In this document: in pieces, positions 54,657-64,000 of the stretch
Layout of the letters: every line of letters begins with the position of its first letter
How positions within the stretch are numbered: the stretch's first letter is position 1
Assembly: GCA_029465975.1 (NCBI GenBank)
Contig: CM055753.1
Location: 9,700,316-9,764,315 of the forward strand
Direction: 5' to 3'
Origin: Dallia pectoralis
Taxonomy: Eukaryota > Chordata > Actinopteri > Esociformes > Umbridae
Length of the DNA stretch: 64,000 nucleotides
Made by a program: the position numbers and the translations under genes
Notes under the pieces: generated by a model
Seen by the model: only the letters and a program-made list of their open reading frames with translations
Told to the model about the DNA's origin: nothing
Databases searched by the model: none

Positions 54657-55077
54657 AAAATGCTATAACTTTAGCGGTGTCACTCATCTTTTCCTCGACT
54701 GCATACGGACTTATTACATCCCTTACTAGTGATCAGATAAAACGAACGACGGGTTGTTTCCGTTTGATACACCGACCACAGTATTTACGGCTGATTGCCT
54801 CAAATGAATCGTTAAGTAGGACGTTTTTGCCGTGTGCTAGTCGGAAATAAAATAGCGAGTTGGATGTTCCATTTTTCCTATCTGGTTGTTTTGAAACGTG
54901 TGATTCATTTGTTTTTAACCTATTGGCGTTATACATCGACGTAGCACATGAGACTATGAACAACCGGCAATAACAGAACCGTTCTGTTCTGAAAACGCAA
55001 AAAGAACCACTGATGACGTGAAATATGAACGCGAATGTAGTTAGACAAACGGCCTAGGTCGTTAAAAACGGAAAGTC

Positions 55078-58000
55078 TCAGTTCTCGATCTCAGGGTAGC
55101 CGTAGTAATTCTCCAACTCGGCGAAGATGTCGTTGGGGTTCCTGCAGCTGAGATTACAGAAGCAGGCGTTTATCCACATGAGCTGCCAGGTGAACACAGA
55201 CCCGTTGGGACACACAAACTCCACGGTGACCGTCTTTGACTTGTACGGAATGCAGCAGCGATCGTCCGTGGCAACGCAGACACCGCAGTACTTTGGCCGG
55301 TAGAGCTTCTTACTGACGCAGCCGGAGATCGTCAAATTCTTTGCGTGGTCTTCTCTATAGGTGTTCAGACACTTCTTGCCTGGCTGGAATAAGACGAGAG
55401 AAAGAGTTATCTTTGTAATGCGCCTGTATTCTCTAGAACGGAATCTCTTTTGCTAGGGGAATCCGTTAGCATGTTAGCATAGCACCTCGTATCCCTCTAT
55501 CGGTTGTCCCAAAGACGCTAATAAATGAGAACGTGTTCGCAGTGAACACCTGGTAATAATATTAAACAGGTATCTGATCTGTTCCTGTGTGTACGCGTGT
55601 TGGACAATGTCGATGTACCTTGATGTGCTGCGTGAGGTTCACCTCACACGGTCGTATGTTGCAGAGGCGGGACTCTTTGATCATCTCACACTTCTCGTTG
55701 GCATTGGAGACTCGCAGGGACAGTCCTCGGCCACACGTCTTCGAGCAGATGGTCCACGGCGTGGTCTGGATCACGCAATTCCTGCTCCGGCCCTGGAGCT
55801 CAGCGGGAACACCTTAGCCAATCACAGACAAGAAAAATATGTTTTATTTCATGGAGAGAATAATATGCATAGTGATAATTGGCATGTAGACATGTAAGTA
55901 GTTTAACGATCTAATTGCTACGCAAGTTGTATCCTGGACCAAAATAATAGTTCTCTAGTACATCCAACTTTCTTTTGGCTTTACCCAGTCTTGGCCAGGG
56001 TCTCTGATCTCTTGAACAACCCAAACAAAACACGGGCTAAGACAGAGAGACAGAAGGAGTAAGAGAGTGATCGTTAGAGCCAGAGAGAGAAAGGCAGAGA
56101 CAAAAAGAAATAGAAGAAGTAACAGAGAGATCGTCAGAGCCAGAGAGAGAAGAAGTAAGACGGCAGCATGTCTTTACCTCATTGAAGTAACAACCTACAA
56201 TCAGCCACTGCTAATATGTTTCCAAGATCCCAGAAAACACAGTCTACTGCTGTCATGCCAAGAACACCCAGGAGAACAGTGTCAACACGTTTTATATTCA
56301 CAATTAACAACGACTTAACCATTGCTGGAATTTATCTGTATCCTTTCCAAGCAAAGTACGTTATTCGACAGTCCGATGGATCATCGATGGTTAGATAAAG
56401 GCCTTGAAACACGTCGCGGTTGAAGAAGTACTTTAAAGAAGAGCGGGGGAAATGTCCTCCAAGTCACATAGAGAGTTACAAGAAACAACTACATTATAAT
56501 TTAGTCAAGGGGACAAAAATAGCTATTGAAGCTAGCTTTCCACTTATTCCCACAATTACATTTCTGGATGTTTGCTTTATTTTCGATGTCTAAATAAATG
56601 CTAAGAATAATCATGTGTCATTTTCACCTTATCTCTCAATAGTGCCAAAAGTACATAAGTCCAGATATATTAAAAAAATCCTGGTTTATTATTTCAAACG
56701 ACTGTCATTATAAGCTCCAGCTATCGTATTGATTTATGGCCTGTAACAGTGGAGGCTTGCTTGTCTAATTGGACAAAAGTAATGGTTTCAAACATGAACA
56801 TACGATTGCCATTCAATTAACTTCCCTCCAGCCACTACTATAAAAGTGTCCTCCCACTTAAAGCCCCCCCCCTGTGCTGATTGGTTAATTGATAAACAGG
56901 GTGGGCCAGCCCGAGTCCTACCCTCCACCGCATGTCTGGGCGCGGTCTTCCTCCCCTTCCTGGGCTCGTCACAGATCCACTGTTCACAGCAGCGTCCCGG
57001 GATTCGGACCCTCACCGGTCTCTGGCACCAGACCCGGGGCGGCTGGTGCTCGGCACACAGGGACAGGCACCCGATGGCCCCGTTCACACACAGACACTGG
57101 TATTTGCAGGTGGGCTTAAAGCTCTGGCCGTTACGGTATATGACGCCGTCGTACTCGCATCCCGTTCCCTGCAAATCTAACCGGGGAAGAACAGGACAGG
57201 ACAGGCAGTCTCACACCTCAGAAAACGGTCACGGTGAATAAGGAAACCGAGACAGTTTACTGTTGCACATGCTATAAACCGTATACAGAGCAAGAACAGC
57301 AGGGGTCGGCCTAATGCCCGTGAAACCTTCCTGCTGAGAGCTTTACTACTTTTTCTCTCGTGTTTCCTGTCCCAAGTTAGTATGCAGGTAGCCCCTTTCG
57401 GACACCCCCCATCCGGACACCCCCATCCAGACACACCCCTATCCGGACTCACCCCTATCCGGACACACCCCTATCCGGACACCCCCCATCCGGACACACC
57501 CCTATCCAGACACCTCCCATCCGGACACACCCCTATCCGGACACCCCCCATCCGGACACACCCCTATCCGGACACACCCCTCTCCAGACACCTCCCATCC
57601 GGACACACCCCTATCCGGACACCCCCCCATCCGGACACATCCCTATCCGGACACACCCCCATCCGGACACACCCCTATCCGGACACACCCCTATCCGGAA
57701 ACACCCCCATCCGGACACCACCCCCATCCGGACACACCCCTATCCGGACACACCCCTATCCGGACACACCCCTATCCGTACCGTACGTTAACTCAATAAA
57801 GTTATTGGGCCGCCTGGACATTTATGCACAATAAAAGCATAAGACTCGCTCGTGATGGGTGTCTTCAGTAGGTGCGTTGAGTCACACTTACATGCACACA
57901 CTCCTTTTTCGTACCTAGGCTTGTCTGAGCTGTAGTCACAGTACAGTCCCTTGTGGTGGTCGCACACATCTGCCTCGTTGCACTCCTCGCCCACCTGCCG

Positions 58001-60692
58001 GGCGCAGGCTTTGCAGCACTCGCAGCCGTCTGTGATCAGGCTGACCCCCGTGGGGCAGGACGGGGGCAGCGGGGGGCATTGGCACGGCCAGTGGCAGTAC
58101 TGGGCGCGTTTGTGCGGCTCCAGGTCGGTGGGTTCCGGCGGGGCCGGAGTGGCGGTTGAGTTTTGGTTCTGGGGGTGGGCCTGGGTGAGACGGGAGACAG
58201 AGACGGTTTAGCTTGATGGACTTCGGTATGCGGTATCTATGGTTCTGTCAAAAGCATTAACTGCGGTTAAGCCGCACTATGCAGGTAAATGTGCCTGTAC
58301 TTATTTTCTATTCCCACACATCCTGCTTCCCTCTGTCCACCAAAGATGAAATCGCCCAGTATCAATTTAAACATTCAACGTTTGGTTCTGGGAAACATGT
58401 TGCATGTTCTTCAGGGAAATACAAATTACTGTAAAATGTGTCCAAAATATCACCATATTAATATTGCTTATGCAAACTGTATATTTGTGTCAAGACAGAA
58501 ACAGGATATCTTTTAAACTCTCACAGGCAGATGTGTCCGAACAAGCCACCAGGGAGTTTTACAATCAAACAAATGTCGGTTTGTCTTGGATCCAGACAGT
58601 GCTTGGAAATACAAACATGCTATAGTTTTGGAACCAGATGACAAGAACATAACTTATTTGTGTAAGCCAGGACAATGAATGATCTACTCATTATTACACA
58701 TTGAGTTGTCAGATAGACTACTGGACTATTGGACTACCGGTCTTATATTAATTATTATTCTTTATAGTCTAGACACTACATTGGCCAAAACCCAATTGCC
58801 AGCATGTGTTTTTTTCTGTTTTGGGGAAAATTTCTCAGAATCTGAAAATATTTGGGTTGTTCCTTAGTAACAGATTAGGCTTAGTATTAGTCCAAAACAT
58901 GTTCTCTGTGATTTTCTATTTTTTTGTTCTGTGTCTGGGAAGCTGACCTGCTAAACAGATGCCTCATGGTGATGCTATCACAACAGCACCCGCAGACTGT
59001 AGCGCATGCAGTCCTACTGACAGTGCCAACTGAACTTGTCATGGAAATTCCAGCGCTGTCGACTAGGGTTTAACTAAACCTCACAGATGACCTTTCAGTC
59101 TCAATAGTTTTCATATCATAAAAGCAATAGATCTTACGATAAACACCAACAATTCACCGTTAATTACTTGAAACGTCCCTTGACATTTTTGTGTTCGTAA
59201 TTATTTTTCCAATCACATTACTGGCAGCCCATCAATCGATTTAACACGAAGACTTTTATTCTGTTAATAAGAATAAATCCATATTCAGGTAGAAGGTTTA
59301 TCGATGGTGAATAATTGTGATATAGCACAGAGACAGTCCTCAGATGCTCTGCTGGTCGAAGCCAAGTCAGTAACCGTCCCTTTGACTGGACGAATGGTAT
59401 GTCGTATTATCTCATACTTTTCTTTGCATATTGACCTGGTGGGTCATTCTGGGACATTACTGAAATTGTGTCTGTATTCTCAGTCGGCTCAAGACACATG
59501 GAGACAAACATGTCATTTTACACATTAAAGGTTGTTTTTCTGGGAAATGGAATCGACATGGACCAAGTGGGCGGAACCAATGTGCGGGTTGAGTACCTGA
59601 GGGGAACAGATTATGGGTGGCACCGTGCCAGTATTTAGCCGTGTTTGTGGTGGTCGCTAGCACCAACTGTGCTACAGAAAGAGGTGGCGTGTTACTCGAA
59701 ATAACCGTCTGTAGTCCTGGCTCTAGCAGTATATGTTGGGTGTCGTCTGTTGTGGTGACTTTGGTTTGACTTTGTCACTGTTTTTGTAAGGTTCATGTTT
59801 GTTTGTTTTTAGTGAGAAAGGTTGTTATTTATGTATTTTGAGTGCGTGATTTATTGCTTTGGTGATCTGTTTGTATTATTATTTATTTGATTTGAGGCAC
59901 TTGCAGCCAACCTGTCCCTATACGTACCGGTAGGGTTCTTGTATTAATGAATAAATTATTGTTTTCTAAGAACTCTGGTTGCTGTTGTGGCTGCTTGCCT
60001 GTTATGGGCCCAGGACCTGTTCACACTGAGTGACCAAGGGTTACAAGTACAACTATAATAAGATACGAAGATTGTCATCTCCACGTGTCATTCCTTAAGG
60101 GGAAATTATTTATTTTCAGGACCAAATTAATGCCTCAACAATGTTAAATTGATAATAGAGTAATATCAGCACAATATAATAAAATAACATTGTCACATCT
60201 ATCAAATATGTGTATTAAAGTTGTTGTTTTTTCTTTGATGGTGAATTGTATTGTTTTTGTGGGTAAATGTTTAAATGTGTGGTGGATTGTTATTTGTTGA
60301 GGCAAAACATAATTGTGACAGTGACAACCCAAACACGTGTTGAATCCAGAGTTAAATGGCAACATAACTCCAACCGACCACAGGGTGGCAGTAAAGCACA
60401 ACTAACAGGGGGTTGTGTTCTCATAAATACCGGTGGAGTTACTGGAAGCACCAGAGTCGAATAACTCCCATGTAAGCTTTACGATGAGCAGTTAATTCAG
60501 GCACACTTTTTTGGTAAGAACTTTGTCCATCCCGCTAGTTATATAAATATTGCCGTCCATACATCTTCTACTAGACAAATGAAAACATTGCATAGAAATT
60601 TGAAAAAATATTTGTCAGGAAAAAAATGAATATTGCTCCTTTACCTGCTGAGTCCCGGCTGCAATAAGTATCCACATCAGAAGCCAACTCAT
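55078..60692 (-). CDS. ccn4: Cellular communication network factor 4 (WISP1), 5 exons
   Basis: CCN4 is a secreted matricellular, Wnt-responsive protein. Exons in transcript order are 60692-60645, 58180-57892, 57176-56922, 55812-55619 and 55383-55078. They total 1092 nt or 363 aa, against 367 in human as I recall it, with consistent phases. Exons match domains. Exon 1 encodes the signal peptide (MSWLLMWILIAAG). Exon 2 encodes the IGFBP domain (HWPCQCPPLPPSCP, GCECCKACARQ, GLYCDYS). Exon 3 encodes VWC (GCEYDGVIYRNGQSF, CCEQWIC). Exon 4 encodes TSP1 (WTICSKTCGRGLSLRVSN). Exon 5 encodes the CT cystine knot (PKYCGVCVATDDRCCIPYKSKT, NACFCNLSCRNPNDIF). The KTAPR linker, the SCRNPNDIFA(E/D)LE tail and the ndrg1 neighbour favour ccn4 over other CCN genes. 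Intron 1 (2.46 kb) has no gene. The intron between exons 2 and 3 carries a 16-bp array. The start ATG has G at -3. Confidence 0.96.
57393..57778. repeat. 16-17 bp minisatellite in a ccn4 intron
   Basis: About 23 units alternate CCGGACACACCCCTAT, CCGGACACCCCCCAT and CCAGACACCTCCCAT. The array lies between ccn4 exons 2 and 3 and is strongly C-rich on the + strand, so G-rich in the pre-mRNA. Confidence 0.92.
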
Positions 60693-62924
60693 CACTGGTG
60701 AGAAATGTGAAATTCATTGAACCCAGAATGATTTCTTTTCGCTAAGACCATATTGGTTTGTCCTGAACCAGTCCGAGGCATCTTCTGGTTGACATCTCAG
60801 TGAGGACCACTGTGTTGGACCGGTGCTGGTGGAGTTATTATTGCTGGTGCTGCTGACGTCACATCTGGATCTGGACGTTTCTCCCCTCTCCGCTTTCACC
60901 TGCTGCTCCCTGACGCACAACATCCCACGCAGATGGAGGCTTGTCAATATCCCGAGCAATGAGCATCCCAGATATGGAATTATAGTCTGTATTTATGATA
61001 GAATTTACAAACAACATGTGAATTTTTTTAAATTATTTTATTGTTAGTTTAGTTTGCACTGAAACCTAATCTTGGACACTGAATATACATTATTTTCTGG
61101 TATTGTTCTAGTCTGGGTCTGTTAATGTAGACATGTGGTGGGTCGGTGCACTGAATGTATCAGGTAGATTAGAAAATAATCTTTTTTTTCGGTGATTGAG
61201 GAAAAATGTCGCATCCTTATACTGTCCTCATTTGATTTATGAAGTTGAATTTGTAAGAAACTCACTTCTAAATAGGAAGGGCAAGTTAAAGTAAAGCCGT
61301 TGATAACGGAAACCAAAGCAGAAGTTAGTTGTGTTCACGTGGGGGTGAGTTAATTAAGGTGCCACTCAGTCACCTGATTGAGAGTGATGTCTGGTCCACA
61401 TATTTTCAATTTAAATAACAATGGTTTAATTTCAACGTTTTTATGTCAGGAATTGTTGATTTGTTGATTTGATTGTTAATTTTGTTTTTATTCTAGTGTG
61501 GACAATGTGCAAATGAAACATGAAGATGTGAAGATGCATGACTGTTAAACCACTGTTTACACACATGTGATGTCTGGGCATCTTCTGCTGGAAAATACAC
61601 TCTGCAAAATCACCCAGAATGGAAAGCGTTGATATGAGACAGAAAGACTAAGTCCCAGAGGCGGGGCTAAACCATTAAGAGACTGAGACATCAATTTGGT
61701 CAGCTGTTTTTTAACACTGTAGAAACAGTCTCACACACAAGCCTGTCAACTTTAGCCCAGGTACATTTCTTTGATTGTGTACCCTTCCAATCTAACTAAG
61801 GCTACCAAAATGTACAATAAATTAAATGTGTAGAGATCATGAGTAATACGCAGGGCCGTTGCTAACATGGGGAAAGATGGATATGATTTAAGGGGCCCCA
61901 CTGATCGTAATGTCATTGTCATCCTTAAGTGAGGGGGCCATAGGACTTTTTAGGGGACCCTGTTCACACCCCATGAAGGTTCTGGAAGTTGCCAGCCTTT
62001 ATCTCAGGAGCAATAGTGTGATGCCGATCTAGCAAGCAGGGGCATGTTTGTGCCACATTATATCCACAGAAACACACACAAGCATGTACTCCCTCTCTCA
62101 CACACACACACACACACATACACACACACAAACACAGACACATATATTTGTTTGTTCAATTTGTCAGCCTTACAATCATAGTTGGGTCTTTACGTGTGTT
62201 GTTAGATCAGGATCACAGTAAATCCAGTAAATATGCTCACTACCAACTGTCAGAAGACATTAACACTACACCCTTCAATCAAAACAGATGTTTGTTTTTT
62301 TACCGCGTGTTTGTGGCTGCCTAAGAGATGAAGAGGTTCAGGCGACTAAGCCTTGGGAAGCAGTTGTCTGGAAAATGGGCAGAACCTTTTGACATAAAAA
62401 AGTTATGGGGACAGTTTGATGAAAAGGCTTTCAGGGAGATGTAAATTCCAGACAGGTCACATGACTGAGCAAAAAACAAGGCACTTTTAATAACTGTCTG
62501 TGATGATGAATTAGGCTGGGCTACACTGAAGCACTGTGAAACTTGGCTGACCTGAGGTTATTTAAAGTAAGTAGCCGGTCTAACTAAAGGTTATTAAAAG
62601 TATGACTCGGGTAGCTAAATCTGGTTTGAGGCCAGTTTAAAAAAAGGCTGTATTCACTCACTCGGTCAGTTTAAAACCGCTTATTTGTCATGAAAGGTTT
62701 CTTTTTTTTTGAAAATTAAAAATTAAAAAACATAGAGATCTGAGTGATGTGACGAATCAACAAATCAATTGCCGGTTAAAATATCGGCATCTGTCATCTG
62801 TTCCTCACTTGCCATGTTTTCCGGTTCCACATGAGCACTTCCGCCCTGTGACATTCTGTAGAACAGCTCTGCGTGGACCGAACTGTTAGGGGACGATGTG
62901 TACCGTGGATACTAGAAGAGGCTG
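60693..62924. other. ccn4 upstream region, gene-free
   Basis: A CCAAT box on the - strand (ATTGG at 60752-60756) lies 60 bp upstream of the ccn4 ATG, with no TATA box evident. CA runs occur at about 62098-62135. No exon was recognised. Confidence 0.5.
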
Positions 62925-63552
62925 GGACTTGATCTGATAATGTGTATAAATGGACACCAGAAGAGGGGCTTGATCTGATAATGTGTATAAATGGACACCA
63001 GAAGAGGGACTTGATCTGATAATGTGCATAAATGGACACCAGAAGAGGGACTTGATCTGATAATGTGTATAAATGGACACCAGAAGAGGGACTTGATCTG
63101 ATAATGTGTATAAATGGACACCAGAAGAGGGACTTGATCTGATAATGTGTATAAATGGACACCAGAAGAGGGACTTGATCTGATAATGTGTATAAATGGA
63201 CACCAGAAGAGGGGCTTGATCTGATAATGTGTATAAATGGACACCAGAAGAGGGGCTTGATCTGATAATGTGTATAAATGGACACCAGAAGAGGGGCTTG
63301 ATCTGATAATGTGTATAAATGGACACCAGAAGAGGGGCTTGATCTGATAATGTGTATAAATGGACACCAGAAGAGGGGCTTGATCTGATAATGTGTATAA
63401 ATGGACACCAGAAGAGGGGCTTGATCTGATAATGTGTATAAATGGACACCAGAAGAGGGGCTTGATCTGATAATGTGTATAAATGGACACCAGAAGAGGG
63501 GCTTGATCTGATAATGTGTATAAATGGACACCAGAAGAGGGGCTTGATCTGA
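62925..63552. repeat. 41-bp minisatellite, about 15 copies
   Basis: Units contain TTGATCTGATAATGTGTATA then AATGGACACCAGAAGAGGGG. Copies ending GAGGGAC cluster at about 63005-63175 and copies ending GAGGGGC fill the rest. Stop-free frames on the - strand are by-products. Confidence 0.97.
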
Positions 63553-63640
63553 CGGTGGGTTGAGTGATGCAGAAACCATTTTTAGAAATCACCTGACTTG
63601 AGTTGGTGTTGCTGTCCGGATCTAGAAGTGTCTCATGTTG

Positions 63641-63725
63641 CGTCCCAAATGTCAACCTGATCCTCGTGGGCCTGGTGTACAGTAGTGCACTATGAACGGA
63701 GGGCCGTGGGGCGCAGTTTGGGACG
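63641..63725. mobile_element. 85-bp MITE-like element with 9-bp terminal inverted repeats
   Basis: CGTCCCAAA at 63641-63649 and TTTGGGACG at 63717-63725 are perfect inverted repeats around an interior holding AGTAGTGCACTATGA. It is the most complete copy in the window of the element also glimpsed at 25.5, 35.6 and 45.1-45.4 kb. Confidence 0.65.
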
Positions 63726-64000
63726 TAGTGAATGCAAATCCCTAATTAGTGTCTAATAGCCCTTTGGTCCTGATCTGAGAGCACCTCAAAGTTAAATCCT
63801 CTTTTGGAAATTATTTAGCTTCAAAGTTAAGCAATGTTCTTAATCCAGGTTGTAGAAACACAAAGGAGAGGTGCTATCTCTGTTTCTGCTTAATAAAACT
63901 CACTGTACTTTCACATAGGAACATTTACTTAAATTACTTTGAAAAACATCCTACTTCACAGTGGAATTGATTCATGGGACACGAGGGTTAGAAAGCAAGC
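63726..64000. other. Gene-free end of window
   Basis: Unique sequence with no recognisable feature. Confidence 0.5.

Larger units (their letters stand above)
53676..55077. other. ndrg1-ccn4 tail-to-tail interval
   Basis: It holds the presumed 3' UTRs of both genes, with poly(A) signal candidates on both strands and no other coding sequence. Confidence 0.6.

Noticed and set aside
59689..60040. Possible LTR (TGTTACTC ... GGTTACA with internal AATAAA)
   Set aside because: Ends do not match well and no target-site duplication was found; left uncalled.
60748..60756. SRF CArG box upstream of ccn4 (CCATATTGG)
   Set aside because: Only five A/T bases between CC and GG; a CArG box needs six.
62794..63655. 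Three overlapping long - strand frames (187-261 codons)
   Set aside because: A 41-bp unit read through three frames in turn gives the same 41-residue period; no codon bias or conservation signal.

Overview
The window reads as vertebrate, teleost-fish genomic DNA. Genes are split into many short exons with GT/AG junctions, intergenic space is large, and CA/TG microsatellites and tandem minisatellites are very abundant. Several decayed dispersed repeats resemble ones I remember from salmonid and pike genomes, so a salmoniform or esociform fish is my best guess; this is inference from remembered repeat sequences, not a search. Four protein-coding genes could be rebuilt exon by exon with every junction in frame. 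All four lie between 29.4 and 60.7 kb. Layout: (1) 1-29.4 kb is gene-free as far as I can see. It holds about twenty unrelated tandem arrays, including a 1.8-kb array of a 9-bp unit (11.74-13.57 kb), a probable solo LTR (28.44-28.84 kb) and several decayed dispersed repeats. (2) 29.40-30.63 kb, + strand: ntaq1, the N-terminal glutamine amidohydrolase of the Arg/N-degron pathway (6 exons, 203 aa). (3) 31.17-34.27 kb, - strand: psma2, proteasome subunit alpha-2 (8 exons, 234 aa), tail to tail with ntaq1. (4) 34.4-42.0 kb is intergenic with a few arrays. (5) 41.96-53.30 kb, + strand: ndrg1. It has a CCAAT/TATA promoter with a predicted non-coding first exon, 15 coding exons (381 aa), and a candidate second TATA promoter and first coding exon at 47.45-47.63 kb (predicted 368-aa isoform). 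(6) 55.08-60.69 kb, - strand: ccn4 (wisp1), five exons corresponding to signal peptide, IGFBP, VWC, TSP1 and CT domains (363 aa). (7) 60.7-64 kb is gene-free and ends with a 41-bp x15 array and a small inverted-repeat element. ndrg1 and ccn4 are tail to tail, the arrangement I recall at human 8q24, which supports both assignments. ntaq1 and psma2 both act in protein degradation (substrate marking and proteasome core), but their adjacency may be chance. I found no tRNA, rRNA, CRISPR or intact transposase gene, and no convincing previously undescribed protein system. The more interesting signals are regulatory or structural: the two ndrg1 starts, hypoxia-element-like motifs at its main promoter, a UG-rich array in its 3' UTR, the G-quadruplex-compatible 1.8-kb array, and minisatellites that may have grown from dispersed elements.
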